64,000 bases of DNA, taken from assembly GCF_901709675.1 (NCBI RefSeq), contig NC_051094.1, forward strand, positions 3,561,001-3,625,000, in the 5' to 3' direction. The translations under genes and the position numbers were made by a program. The stretch comes from Syngnathus acus. Taxonomy: Eukaryota > Chordata > Actinopteri > Syngnathiformes > Syngnathidae. Under the pieces are notes generated by a model. The model saw only the letters and a list, made by a program, of their open reading frames with translations. It did no database searches and was not told the origin of the DNA. Shown here one piece after another: positions 48,840-60,794 of this stretch; within the stretch, counting starts at the first letter, position 1, and each line of letters opens with the position of its first letter.

Positions 48840-49060
48840 ATCAAATCAAACTGACTGACTAATTGAGTCTTAAACATCTGTTTACTTTCATCAGGTTTAG
48901 TTTAATGCCAAACCAAAAACCTTCTTGGAACTAACTAAGAAACAACTAACCAACTAAATAGTTTTCATTATAAATCAAAACAAAACAAAAAACATCTGAC
49001 CAACCAACAGACCTGACTAACAACTAACCTTACCGTGGTGAGAGAAAAAAAACACCTTAT
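48840..49060 (+). repeat. degenerate AACTAACC tract, first part
   Basis: ACTGACTGACTAATTGAG, GGAACTAACTAAG, AACAACTAACCAACTAAATA and CTGACCAACCAACAGACC share the composition of the larger tract at 50230-51000. Confidence 0.6.
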
Positions 49061-49743
49061 TTTTTATTCTGTTTCAAAACTTGAGTAAAAAGCTCAACTC
49101 GGGTATGTTTTAATGTAAAAAGCAAAAACATCTTGAGCTGTTGAATTCTGCTCATGTGGCGTAACAGTATAACGGCAAAACAAAAATCTTGTGTGTATTT
49201 AGTATTTGATGGTGTGCGCAGTCATTTTGTGTGTCGTTTAAGTCAGGATGCGTTTGCCTTCATCCTTGGCGTGACCTTCACGTTTGAGGACCTTCCTGAC
49301 AAAAGTGAGCCCGGAATTTCCCACTTGGGTTGATCGCTGATATTTACCGCTGATGAGCGCTACGCAGCAGGGCGGCCGCGCCTTGAAGTCCGCGCACGGT
49401 CACGGTCGTGGGCTCGCGGTCGGGGGTCTCCACGCTCTGTTTTTGCAAGGTGGGCCCACAAAGGCTCAGTTGATAATGCGGTTAGCCGCGTGACCGATGC
49501 TACCTTTACACCGCGACAACAGAAGTCTTCCCTTGACCCCAACGACCCTAAAAAGTGAATTGTTTTGAAGTACAACGCACATATTTGAAGATAGTTAAAA
49601 AGAAAATGTGCAAAGAACGACAACTTTGTATAGAATTGTGGAGCCCTCTAGACTCGGTTTTTACAGTTCCAGCATTTTGTTGATGCGTCTGTCGAAGCAT
49701 CTTTGTGTTCTTGGGAACATTCTGGAAGATAGCGACAGATCGA
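49061..49743. other. intergenic, no gene seen
   Basis: No recognisable feature. Confidence 0.5.
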
Positions 49744-49761
49744 TGTGTGTGTGTGTGTGTG
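49744..49761 (+). repeat. (TG)9 microsatellite
   Basis: Nine TG units. It is complementary to the (CA)n array 320 bases downstream. Confidence 0.95.
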
Positions 49762-50077
49762 GTTTGTAAAACGGAATTAATTATCACCACAACAAATGTC
49801 TGCTGTCCCGCTCTGTGGGAGGATGTGCTCGTGTGACGCTCAGACATTTGGAGACGGAACACTTTCGCAGCGTTTCTTTACACTTCGGACTTTTGGCAGG
49901 GAATATTATCCTCATTCTTCCCGCGCAATGGCCGAATGCGACGGAAACAAACGGTCAAGTTGCGGCCGCAGATGCTCACCGCTGCCGAGTCTGACGGCTT
50001 TGTCAGCTCGCACCTGTCAGGTGCGCCGTGCCAGCCGTGTCACACTCAATCACTTCACTACAAAAAACTCTTTTTAA

Positions 50078-50083
<6 letters not shown>

Positions 50084-50146
<63 letters not shown>
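50084..50146 (+). repeat. (CA)n microsatellite, uninterrupted
   Basis: About 31 perfect CA units, the longest pure dinucleotide array in the window. It is likely to be highly polymorphic. Confidence 0.98.
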
Positions 50147-50148
<2 letters not shown>

Positions 50149-50229
50149 CCAAAGCAACAGGTGGCACGAGAACCTAAAGTTCATTTGAACAAAGAATGTA
50201 AAATCTTGCCACCAAAACTAAATCGTTTA

Positions 50230-51000
50230 TTGAGCAATGCAACCTATGAGGTTGTAAAAGAGATCAGTTATTACATATTACACAACCAGCTCACTGGCTT
50301 CCTAACTAACCAATCAACAGACCAACTATTCACTTAACCAGCCCAACGGCTAACCATTAGTTTGATTACAAAGCGGCTAGGCGGCTAACTAACCAACCAA
50401 CCGGTAGACCGACAAAACAACGTAACAAACTAACCCGTTAATTAATAAACCAACCTACAAATTCACAAACCAAATAAGTGGCCGACGAAAGAACAGAAGT
50501 AACTTACCTCAATAACAAAATGAGTAACTAGCAACACAGATCAACTAACCAAGAACACATAAGGCTCACAAGCTAACTACCGCAATTGCTATCAAACCCA
50601 TCAACCTACCAACAAACTCATTAATTACCTAACTAATGAATACTGACTAACTAATCAACCAAAAGAGTAACCACTAACAACTGCTCGCTCGCCTGATCCC
50701 ACCGGCATTTATCAGCGAACCAACAAATTGTCTAACAGCCAAAACCAGCTGCTTGCCTGTTCAACTAACTAACAAACAAGCTAATGATCTACAATCTCAT
50801 GATGACAACAACAAACCTAACTAAACAACCAACCAAGCAATCACAACTGATCAACTGACTGACAGGCAAACTATCTACCAACCAAGCAATCACCCCAAAA
50901 TCAGCTGAGCAGACCCACTGACCAACTCACTCATGAACCACAACCGGCCAAACCACAAACTAACCAAGCAGCTACCAAAACCAAATCCAACCAACTAGTC
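50230..51000 (+). repeat. degenerate AACTAACC/CCAACCAA tract
   Basis: For about 770 bases the + strand is built from words such as AACTAACC, CCAACCAA, AACCAAGC, CAACTGAC and ACTAACAA. G is scarce and A and C dominate. There is no fixed period but the words are tetranucleotide-like (AACT, AACC, AACA). It resembles a very old or diffusing tetranucleotide satellite and has no coding capacity. Confidence 0.8.
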
Positions 51001-51519
51001 GAGTTTTGCCGAAACAGGGAGGACGCTCGTTATGGTCGCACGTTGTCTTCGGAGCTGCTCTTTATTGAGGCACTGTAGAGCTAAACTTGTGACCCTTGGA
51101 CACGAAGGTTACTCGCAGTCAGTCGTGAGAAAGCTGACCAGGGGTGTCGGAAAGGTGGGCGAGGCCAGCTGATGCTGACCAGGTGGGAGATGTTAGCCGC
51201 TAAGTCTGCTGAGTGATGTGCTGATGGATATAAACAGCTGTTATTCTTGCTAATGGAAAGCAATTAGAAACATCTGCACGCTTGGCGGCCGGCAACACGC
51301 CCTCCCCCTTCTCCTCCCAGGTGCTGCTGGGAAATAATTACATCATCGGGACAGAAGGAAAGGGGGCGGTGCTGTTTAGTCGGAGCTGGAAGAAGGCTGA
51401 CGATCCGCAGACAGCCGAGGCAGCTATTGGATCGACACCGAGGACGTATTTCAGGTCAAAGCGCTTTTAAAGGATTACATCCATGCAAGCGGGGGGTCAT
51501 AGAATGTCAAATTTGACTT
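51001..51519. other. intergenic; conserved-looking core
   Basis: 51175-51470 is complex sequence with GATGGATATAAACAGCTG, TTGCTAATGGAAAGCAATTAG and GGAAATAATTACATCATCGG and no repeats. It is a candidate conserved non-coding element. The open frame at 51282 is not supported as coding. Confidence 0.3.
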
Positions 51520-51950
51520 TGGAAACAGGTTAGGATTTCCAATTCAAGTTTGAAGCCAAGGTCACGGTTTCAAACCAGGCTTGGGCTTTCGATAGAGCCC
51601 GGGGCAAACATTCACACAGGACCTTGAGTTTTTAGCCGTGGTTTAGCTTTTATGCTGTTGTTTGAAATTGGGTTTTCAAGGCAGTTTTGGGGTTTGAAAT
51701 TAGAGTTTCAAGAGCTTTATCTTATGGTTTCAAGACAGTATTAGGGTTTCAAAGTAGGGTTTCAAGCCTGACTTAAGCATTCAAGTTAGTTCCAAGTCAA
51801 GGTTAAGGCTTGAAATAAAAGGCCAAAGCCTTAAGTAAATATTTCAATGTAGGGTTTGGGTTTAAATTTATGTTTAGGAGTTCAAAAGAAGGGTTAGCAT
51901 TTCATTGAAGGGTTGCAAGCAAGGGTCAGACTGTCAAGTTTGGGCGCTGA
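51520..51950 (+). repeat. degenerate TTAGGGTTTCAAG repeat patch
   Basis: Clear repetition of GGTTAGGATTTCCAATTC, GGTCACGGTTTCAAACC, TTTGGGGTTTGAAATTAG, GTATTAGGGTTTCAAAG, TAGGGTTTCAAGCCTG and GTAGGGTTTGGGTTT. Monomers are roughly 25-40 bases. Confidence 0.75.
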
Positions 51951-52189
51951 GCGTGGCTGCGTGCTACTAAGAGTGTTGTGTGCCCCGGTGCCAAGGAGAG
52001 CAGAATGTCATCAGCGCTCCATAACTGCGGCGGCGAATTCATCAGCGCCGCTGATGATGCTAATAGACTCGGTCGAAAATGACTTTGGATGAGCGGCGCC
52101 TCATTTTTGCCGCTGGCACATGTCATATTTGCTTCGTACCTGACAAACCTGACCGCAGGCAGCCTGCTGCCACTGGACACTCAGTGCTT
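51951..52189. other. non-repetitive spacer between repeat patches
   Basis: GC-rich complex sequence (51940-52180) separating two patches of the same family. No gene is recognised. Confidence 0.5.
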
Positions 52190-52690
52190 TTTAGGGTTAT
52201 AAGGTTAGGCTTTCAATGTAGCGTTTGAATCCAGGGTTATGATTGCTAGCTTATATTTGGGTTTCGAGGTGGGGTTTGAAGCATGGGCTTGGGTTTTAAA
52301 CAATGGTTGGGCTTTCAAGCAAGTGTTAGGGTTTCAAGAACGGTACAAGGCCTCACATTAAAGAGTTATAGTTTCAAAACGTTTTCTCATTAGGGTTCAA
52401 ATCCTGGTTTGGGTTTTACGTAAGTTAAGACTCCAAGACAGCATTTGTGTTACAAAGTCGAATTTCAAATTCAGGTTTCAAATAATTATTAGGGTTTCAA
52501 GACTGGATTTCCAGCCTGCGCTGAGGGTTCAAGTCATGATTTTAAGACCTTAGATTTTCCAAATTAGGTTTCAAATAGATTTTTAAATCTAAACTAAGGT
52601 TTCAGATTAGGGTTCCAAGCCTGAGTTGAAATTTCAAATTAGCGTTTCAAGCCTGAGTTAAGATTTTAAACGAGGGTTTCAATCCATGTG
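52190..52690 (+). repeat. degenerate TTAGGGTTTCAAG repeat patch, best-preserved
   Basis: GTGTTAGGGTTTCAAGAAC, TTATTAGGGTTTCAAGAC, GATTAGGGTTCCAAGCCTGA and ATTAGCGTTTCAAGCCTGAG lie in series. In 52607-52680 a monomer of about 32 bases can be read: TTAGGGTTTCAAGCCTGAGT followed by TAAGATTTCAAA. Each monomer carries one telomere-like TTAGGG, but the array is not (TTAGGG)n. Confidence 0.75.
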
Positions 52691-53189
52691 TTTGTGAACA
52701 TCCCCAGAACATCTACTTGGATTGTTTGCCCTGCTCCGCAGTCCAATGGTCCTCTCCAGCGCTAACGAGGCTAACGCGGCTAACGTGATGTCGCACAGCC
52801 GATGCGGTCATGTAGGTCGCGATGGCGCTTTTAGCCAAATGGATGCATATTAATGCAGCCCTTCCGATGTCGGCCCACTTTACTGCGGGGCGCCTTTGCC
52901 AAACATATGCAATGCAAATTGAGATGATGGCTGCTAACGGATGCTAACGGCGAGCTCGGGTTCCCCCTAGCGCCATTTTTTTCCCCAGGGTGCGTGTTGT
53001 GAACCAAAATGCATTTTATGTTGTGCTCGTCACAAACTGCCACCACAACATGGTGTGTTGTGGAAACTGAGAACTGGGAAAAAAGAGCGGTAGTGCCGGC
53101 AAGTGTGCAAATTTGGGCTTTTTTTGGTCATCAATGCCATCAGAATTTGGAAGGAAGTGCATGGCTTGCTTTGGAATTTCCTTGTAGGG
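52691..53189. other. intergenic, no gene seen
   Basis: GCTAAC words lie at 52760-52785 and 52930-52950. The rest is ordinary sequence. Confidence 0.5.
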
Positions 53190-53480
53190 TCTGTGCAGGG
53201 CTTGCTGGGAACAGTCATACTTTGAAGTCGTTTGGTTGGCGTCTCTTCCATGAGTCGATCCAGAAAAAAGGCTCAGGAAGCCATGCCCTCTGCCATCTTG
53301 GTTTGACAAAGCCATTTTCGGGTCATTCTGGCCATTTCTAAGGGTCATTTAAATTGTTTTTAAATTGTTTGTGTCGCTGTTGAGAAGAGCCACAAAAACA
53401 TTCTCAGGAAGCTATTATGGGAATGCATCGTTTTTGATCATTTCTAGGGGTCCTATTTTTTTTTTTTTTAGAACAAGCAC
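53190..53480 (+). repeat. copy of the GACCCACAAAAA-GTCTC repeat family
   Basis: GAGTCGATCCAGAAAAAAGG, CTCAGGAAGCCATGCCCTCT, GCCATCTTGGTTTGAC (53250) is followed by GAAGAGCCACAAAAACATTC, TCAGGAAGCTATTATGGG and ATTTCTAGGGGTCC (53385-53450). Confidence 0.5.
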
Positions 53481-53999
53481 TTTGTTTTGACGTTTTTTGT
53501 CAGGTGTGTGCGGGTGAGCGAGGATGCGCCCAACAGTGTGTGGCTAGAGTGAGACAAACATGAGCGGTGAGGATGTTGTCATGAAGTCTCCCCAGCGCGT
53601 GGCAGCCATCTTCAGCTGGGCTTCACCAAGCGTCTGTCGCCACGTCAGTCACGTCTTGTTTACGGCCAGTGATGCATCGTGGGTAATCGCACAAGTTGGC
53701 TTGCGTCCTCACGCTTTCCCTCCAAAACGACAACCCGGCGTTCGCTGCGGCGAAAGCCAGAATGCACGTGTCAGCAAAGATGACACGTGACGGTCCACCA
53801 ATTAAAATGGCACAGCAGGGTGCCCGTTGGCAAAATGTTGCATTGTGGGCGCCGGAAGAAATTGACGCGCTCCTTTTGCTACCTCCCGCTTTGCTGCTTG
53901 AACCGGGCATTTGGCAGCCGCTGAATTCCAGTTAGTGTCGGTGTACGTGCTTTGACACGAGTTCATAATGATGGAATAAAATGCTCAAAAAAATATAAC
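53481..53999. other. intergenic, no gene seen
   Basis: Complex, GC-balanced sequence. Overlapping open frames on both strands (53560-53935) show no family resemblance. Confidence 0.5.
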
Positions 54000-54390
54000 A
54001 AATCTGTTTGGAAAGAAATGAAAAAGCAGCAAATACAATTATATAATTCATTAATCTTTTTTGAAAAATGAAGTAAAATAATGAATTATCCAATTTTACC
54101 CAATTCCATTATTTCTTCAGAATTCAGTAATGAAATTAAATATGAAAAAAAGAAAATCAAAATCAAACAAAAGGTTAACAAAAACAATAAATGAAAATTA
54201 TTAGGATACAAAAATAGACAAGACAATTTATAATTAGAAAATAGCAAAAAATGAAAATATTGAAATGAAAAATGCAAACAAAATATGAATTAGATTTAAT
54301 GGCAATTACAACCACATTTTGAAATACAATTTCAAAGATGCCAAAAAATGTGAATTACAAATTAAAAGCATTCTAATTTGATTGTTTAAC
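54000..54390. repeat. A/T-rich degenerate AAATGAAA tract
   Basis: About 390 bases of AAATGAAAAAT, AAATACAATT and GAAATTAAATATG words, similar in texture to 11455-11875. Confidence 0.7.
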
Positions 54391-55009
54391 TCCGTAAGGG
54401 TTGATTTCTCATTGAGTTCCGGCCAACCCAAGTTCCCTTTTCTTGCCTATTTCACTGTGTTGTGCTCCAACCGCCTGCGGCCAAAGAGGCTCCAAATTAG
54501 CGTAGCATTTTCCCGCATCGCAAAGAAGATGTAAAAAAAAAAAAAAAAGCTCCCCGAGCACTGCGGGTCCAAAGTGTTGTTGACGCTCACTCCCCTTCCG
54601 TCTTTGTCAAGGCGCAGATTAGCATTGCCGATGCTAGCGGACAGCTGCTGCTGGCAGGCCTCTTTTTCGCGGCGGAAATCTGTCAGCCGAGCGGCGTGGC
54701 CAATGTGCTCCGCACGCCCCCGTGGGAGAATGGTGGGGGGCTCAGTGCACAGCACTCAAGGCAGACAGATGTAAAAGTCCACTGGCTGACCGGCCACATT
54801 AATGCCGTGCGAGTGGTCGTGGCCGGCCGCCTCAATTCGCCGCCTCGGCTCTCCAGCTGCGGCGTGTCGACGCCAGCCAAAATAATGAGAGCCCAACCTC
54901 TGTGCTTGTTCTGACACGGGGAGTCTGCCGTTTTGCTTTCAAGCCGACATTTTAGGATGCTTTTCACCATCCCTGGCGCTCCCTCAAAACCTCAATCTGC
55001 CTTCTTATT
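54391..55009. other. intergenic, no gene seen
   Basis: An A17 run lies at 54531-54548, followed by GC-rich complex sequence at 54600-54860. No supported coding exon. Confidence 0.5.
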
Positions 55010-55600
55010 TTGATCAGTTGTTGCTTCCCGATTCGAACCGTGTACGCTGGGCGAACGGACCACGCCAAATTGTGAAAATTGTCTTTACTGCATGTGGGCA
55101 GAGTATGGAAGTGAAGCCCTTCGCTATAAAACACGCGACTCGCAACCCCAAGAATAGTTTTCCAAATTCGGCCTCCTCGAGTCAGTTTTGCTTGTCGACA
55201 TGACATTTTATGGACATACGGTGTTGTTTGTGGCAGCAGTTTGGGCTTCAGTCTCTGAACTTCTTGTTTTCCGTCACATTTGGGCAGTAGTGTGATTCCA
55301 AGCAAGCGCCTTTACAACCGCATGCAAATTGTAAATAATCATTTATTTCCAGTCATCGATTGTTTTCATTTCATCATTTCATTTTCAAAAGAGGCGGGAA
55401 GTCTGCCATTTGGTTTGGATTCCGTTATTGTCATCGGCTCTTTGGAATTTCTGAAGATTTCAAGCCAATTTAACTTTGCTCATAAAACTTGCCAAGTCTC
55501 ATATAAGAAGACCCACAAAAACAAAAAACTTTCAAGAATCCGTGTCCTTTAGGGCACGGATTCTTGAAAGTCTTCTATTTGAGTTGAAAGCGGCCATTTG
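55010..55600 (+). repeat. diverged copies of the GACCCACAAAAA repeat family
   Basis: GAAGACCCACAAAAACAAAA, AACTTTCAAGAATCCGTG (55507) and GGCGGGAAGTCTGCCATTTG (55393) match parts of the unit. The end of the last copy is turned back on itself as the hairpin at 55528-55571. Confidence 0.4.
55528..55571. repeat. 20-bp stem, 4-base loop perfect-type hairpin
   Basis: ACTTTCAAGAATCCGTGTCC is followed by TTTA and then by its inverse GGGCACGGATTCTTGAAAGT, with a single G/T-type mismatch. Outside it AGAAGAC (55506-55512) and GTCTTCT (55570-55576) could extend pairing across a bulge. Confidence 0.95.
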
Positions 55601-58600
55601 GTGTGGCTTTTGCAGCCACAGCCAATTAGCATGAGTTTTGCCGCACTGTACGAGAGCGCCGGATAATTATCAGTCGCTCTCATACCATTCCCGTGACGAG
55701 CTGTCAGTTGACACATCAAATTGCTGCGTCGGGGGGATTAGTTAGGGAGCTAAACAATCGGCAATCCATTAAATAAGCCCAGTTATAGCTGTCAGTCAGG
55801 CTGACGGTCACAAAATGTCGGCACAGGAGGGGCGGGGCGTTTTGACTTGGCGTACAAATTAGTCCAGCGGCAATATGGGTGCTGATGGCTAGTTTAGCCA
55901 AATACGCTAAGGTCGTTCGAATGGTCTTCCACTGAATCATGACACGAACGAAGAGTCCTGGTTGCAACGAACGCTTGTTGTCATTTGTAATTTGCCTTGC
56001 TAGTTTGCTACATGTTAGCATTTGGCAGGTAAAGGGTGAGCAAAAAAAAAGTTGTAAAAAAGTCTTGCGCTTGACTCAACAAAAGATCACAAGCAGCTGC
56101 AATCAAATGCACTGCTCTCACAAAGCGCTTTGTCCACAAAAATCTCAATCTCAAAATGCTAATGTAGCGCTCTGCCTGCGTCTTCTCGACAAATGTCACA
56201 AATAAATGCGTTCAAATTCTCCACAGCCGTCGTCCAAGATCAAAAAGGCCGCTCGCTCAATACCAAAGCTAACAAAGCATTCGATAGCTTTACTCAAGTG
56301 CTCTTTAACATCGAGCAAAGCGTGTTTGCCTAGACCAGGTCGATATGCGGTTTACTCTGAAAAAGCTGGCGGTTAGCGATGCTCAGGTGTGGAGAGAGGT
56401 TCGTCAAACGGCCTCCTTGCGGCCGACTTTGGATCGGAGGTGACAAATGGGAGCCATTAAGGGCTCGCTGCCTTCACCAAGATGGACTCCTCTGCAAGTG
56501 ACACCATGAATCATGGGGGCACATTAGGACGCCCCCCCGCCCCTCCAAACGGCCCACCTAGCCAAATGCTAACGATAAATGATGCTGGAAGGAGAAAAGC
56601 ATGTGCAGACTTTATCTTAACAAACGTGCGCTTTGAGTCACTTAGCAAACGAGTTGCCGTCGAGACATCATTTTACCCTTTAAACTTTTCATTTATTTCA
56701 ATTTACTGGAGTGTCATTTGGGTTTAAATGCATTTGAAAACATTTAAAACGATGGTTGCTCAAGTTTTAATCCTACAAAGTATGTCCCGACAGTGGGGTT
56801 GAGTAACTTGTGCTGTTGGCAGCCTCCCCAACCGCGTTTGGCGGCCCACAAGCGTCAACGGCCGTCCGGCCGGCGTTTTGTTTCCAAGCATGTGATGACC
56901 ACTCGAGATGAACAGGCTCACACTTCACACATTTCAGTCTTTGGCACCAGTGGCCCCGCAAAGCAGACCCACAAAACAGGCTCCAGAAAACATGCTCCTT
57001 TGGACGTGCGCGCGGCGAGGACAGATGGCGGCGCCATCTATGGGGGGAGGGGGGGACGGACCCTTGAACCGCCAACGGCATTACATCGATACTCTCCTCG
57101 TACTTCGTAGACACTCGACTTGCAATCCAATGTAAGTCATTGCAACCTTGATGAATGAGCAATTGGTCTGCTACATTAGCTACTTTGTGATGTTGATTTC
57201 ATGAAAGCGAAACTTTGAATTGATGAAAGAGAATCGAGTTGTACCTACTGAAGAATTCCGGCGCTCATTTGCATGTTACAATATGCGCTGCATTTCTAAA
57301 AAGAAAGTATCTTCAAACACTTGAGGCCACATCTGTGACGAGCTCGGGGAGGTGACGCATGACTAATTCATTTTTGCGCATCACAATGGCAACTCCCCCC
57401 CCACCACTACCACCGTCCATCTTGTGCCGAAATGTGCATCGCGGGGTGAAATGGGCAAGATGTCGGCTAATTTCATTTTGAATCTCTTTTTCTCATGTTG
57501 GTGGCGGTGCGGGGCCGTCTTGTGAATCGTCCTCTTTGATGGAAACATATTGGGGCGGAATGCGCCAGCTGTCGGCCTCCTCTTCCCCCGTCTGCCGCCA
57601 TTATCCCGGGGCCCCGCCCCGCCTTATGGCTTGGCCCCGTGCTGCCAGCCAGCCGAGCCGCGGTCCAAAATCAAAAGGTGGCTCTTTTACATTCAGGCTT
57701 CCACCCTGCGTGGATCCCCCCCCATCCACCACAACCAGCCCTGCGTACAACCTTCAGAAACGCGCCATCCGTGTTTGTGGCCGCCATGCGTATCATCACG
57801 CACGAGGCTTTGGGGCTCCTGGGCAGCTCGTCGTGCCTCTCCTGTGACCATATGCCAACTTCTGTGTGACCGCCCCTCAGCCCCCCCCCCCCTCCTCATC
57901 CCTAACCATGATAAATTGTGATAGAGGAAGTTTTTAGAACGTGATGCATCATCCCAATGCGCACTTATATGTTTGTGGGGGATCCTGGCCTGCCCGCCAA
58001 TAGCAACAAATTGAAGCGCTTTATGAGTTAATTGAAGAAAACAATTATACATTTTTTAAATTTAAAAACAGGGCTACTCTGTGTTTTCCATGAAAAAACA
58101 TATGTGGCACAAATTTAAATAAAATAAAAAAATCATGCAAATAATTACATTATTTTTTTATTTATTTTTATTTCATATATTTTTTTCTTATTCATTTTCT
58201 CATCATTGTTTTTCTTGTTGCTGAATGAAATGCTTTGAAAGCCTCTTAATTTGTTCCAACCCTAATTTTGAACATTTTATTTGCAGGCCACTTTCAAAAA
58301 CAAATGCGGTTGTAATCAAATGAAAACACAAATCCAGTAAAACTAATACAAATAGTCATAACAATAAATCAATAAGATAGGTTCGCATGATTATACACAA
58401 GAGCTCGCTGCACAATGTCCGTCACATTGGCTGTTTGAATGGGAAAAAAACCCAACTTCCAACCAAGAGACATTGCAGTAGATTTTCAAACTTTAAAAAA
58501 AACTCAAGCACTATATAAAAGACAAACAGTCACAGAAGAAAGTTAAGTCAAATAAAAAGTCAAGTCAAAGTTTGCGTCCATCCAACCAGAATGCCAGCGA

Positions 58601-59794
58601 GAAGCAGCTTGTTTGTGGATTAAGTCTGGGGAATTGTCTCGACCTTTTCCCGCCAAATGTCACTCTCTCTCAAGGTGTACACGCTTAATTAGACCCCATT
58701 TGCTTTTTCATCTTCAGTTTCCTTTCCCAATTGTTGTTGTTCATTAGAGTCGGGATACCGTAATCCCGCTTCCTGCCAGTGTCCTCCATCTTGCTTCCAA
58801 GGGAGCAACGCCCTCCCCCCCCACCTCTCTTTAATGAGGCCTTCCCAAGGTTCGCTCCAATGACGCCGGGATATTAGCGGAATGATGCGCGCGCTCTTTC
58901 TCTTTCCGACCAATTCCCGGTGACATTTGCCATTAACTCCTCGCCGAATTTAACGGGCGACAAAAGCGGAAGAAAAAGCTCAAATCATTCCCAATTAACG
59001 GGAGCATCAAAGGCGAAGGGGGGAAAAGTAGAACCTTGCAGGAGACTCGACGGCCAGTGCGAAGAGAAAGGTCACAAACAACGCGCCGGCGTTTTGCTAC
59101 CACTAATGAGCGCTTTGGTTCGATGGAATTAACGATTGGACACCCTCCAAACAGTCAATAACGCACACAAGTAGATTTGACTGACACGCACAAGTGAAAC
59201 GAGCAACGTCTTTGACAAAACTTAACGACGTATTCTGAAAAGACATCAATGACAATTTAGCATCTTTTGCCAATTTGAAATGCGTAAGACGAAGACGAAG
59301 TTTAGTATCTGTGTTATGTACAAATTTGAAATATTTTAGTCTCCAACGTTTTTTTTTTCTTTTCAACATTTAAGACCTTTTCAACAAATTCAATGTATGT
59401 TTTTGGTAAATGTCAACGACTATTTAACCTAAATTCCATTTTGGCTGCAACGAGCCAAGTGTACCTTTTTTGTAGCAACAAAAACAATTTGGTCTTCCAT
59501 GAAACTAGTGCACGTTTAGCCACCTTATGAGGCCAGCGTTTGTATTTTTGTAAAAAATCTGACAATTTCTAAACTTATGTACCTTGTTTTGTGAACACCA
59601 AAGACTTACGTATTAGATTTGACAATGTTTTTTGTGAAATCTAATGTTATACTATTGAGGCTATGCTAACATCCCTTCTTTCGTAAACAACATAAGCACT
59701 TTAGTGTAAAATGATGAAATGTGTCACAAAAATCAGTCATCTCTTTCTTTTTTAAACTTAAATGAGTGGTCTGGTTTTTTTTCGGGTTCCCTCA
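55601..59794. other. intergenic, no gene seen
   Basis: Contains a C-rich 57710-57890 stretch, an A/T-rich 58040-58210 stretch and scattered complex sequence (58600-59110). No supported exon was found up to the segment at 59895. Confidence 0.5.
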
Positions 59795-59894
59795 GGGATC
59801 CCCCGCTTGACGACGACTGTCTCCGCGACGAGGCAGCCAGTCAGTCAAAGGGCACTCAGCTCGTACCCTGGTGACGAGGCTTTTCCAATTCCAG

Positions 59895-60040
59895 GCGACG
59901 TCCAATAGTGACAAGCGTGTCACGGAGGAGGATGAATTCCATTAGAGAACAACTGGGACCCCCATCATCCCCCGCTTCGTATCCCCCATCATCTGCCTCC
60001 CCGGAGCCCCGAGCAGCATATGACACACAGCCCGAGGCCA
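59895..60040 (+). CDS. candidate internal exon of an unidentified gene
   Basis: A 146-base segment lies between an acceptor (GGCTTTTCCAATTCCAG) and a strong donor (GGCCA|GTAAGT). Only one frame is open. It reads RRPIVTSVSRRRMNSIREQL, then GPPSSPASYPPSSASPEP and RAAYDTQPEA, a basic then proline/serine-rich sequence typical of disordered linker. It would start in phase 2 and end in phase 1. I do not recognise the protein. The phase does not fit the segment at 63372, so at least one more exon would be needed if both belong to one gene. It may also be a chance arrangement. Confidence 0.3.
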
Positions 60041-60794
60041 GTAAGTCAGCCTCAAATCATCCACTAGACCAACACATCAAAATCAATCACTCAGCCACGT
60101 GCTTTTTTGTTTGAAATCGTCAACTTTACTTTGTTGTACCTGTTGTGGCGTGGACCTCCGGACTCGCACCCAAAATCCACCATCATGTTTCACTGAATCA
60201 GCGAGTTCCGACTCAACTCGAAAGGGTTACCGTATTTTCCGCCCTATAAGGCGCACCGGGCTATAAGGCGCACCTTCAATGAATGGCTAATTTTAAAACT
60301 TTATCCATATATAAGGCGCACCAGCCTATAAGGCGCATAGAATAGACGCTACAGTAGAGGCTGGGGTTACGTTATGCATTCATTAGAAGGAGCTACGCTA
60401 CAGGGAATGTCAACAAAACAGTCAGATAGGTCAGTTAAACTTTATTTATAGATTACAAACCAGCGTTCTGACAACTCCGTTTACTTCCAATATGAATAAA
60501 CAGCTGTTTTATGTGATGAGGTATTTCGTTTATCTTTTAACAACAGCAGGGTATAACATGTAGTGCAACATTTATATCACATAATGGAGGGGAACTTTTC
60601 TTGGATTCAATAAACACGTAAGAAACAGTCTGATACTGTTAAGGTAAATCAAACGTTAGCGCTATCACAATATAGTAACACTCGAAATAGTGCAAAGCAA
60701 TAATATATAAATAACTCAACGTTGTTCAAACGTTAACGTCAAACGTCACACAACACAGCACACAGAATCAACGTGTAAAGTTCACTTTATAAAG

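Noticed and set aside
51282-51470. Open frame beginning MAAGNTPSPFSSQVLLGN
   Set aside because: There is an acceptor-like CCCAG but no matching donor phase or family. The region looks more like a conserved non-coding element.
52394-52405. tRNA B-box-like GGGTTCAAATCC
   Set aside because: It is a variant of the degenerate repeat core; no A-box or tRNA fold precedes it, so it is neither a tRNA nor a SINE head.
52607-52680. Interstitial telomere array
   Set aside because: TTAGGG occurs once per roughly 32-base monomer with other conserved text between. It is not a (TTAGGG)n array.
59797-59905. Frame after CCCTCAG reading IPRLTTTVSATRQPVSQRAL and on to a stop
   Set aside because: It could be a last exon, but it overlaps the acceptor of the better-supported 59895 segment and has no recognised homologue or nearby poly(A) signal.
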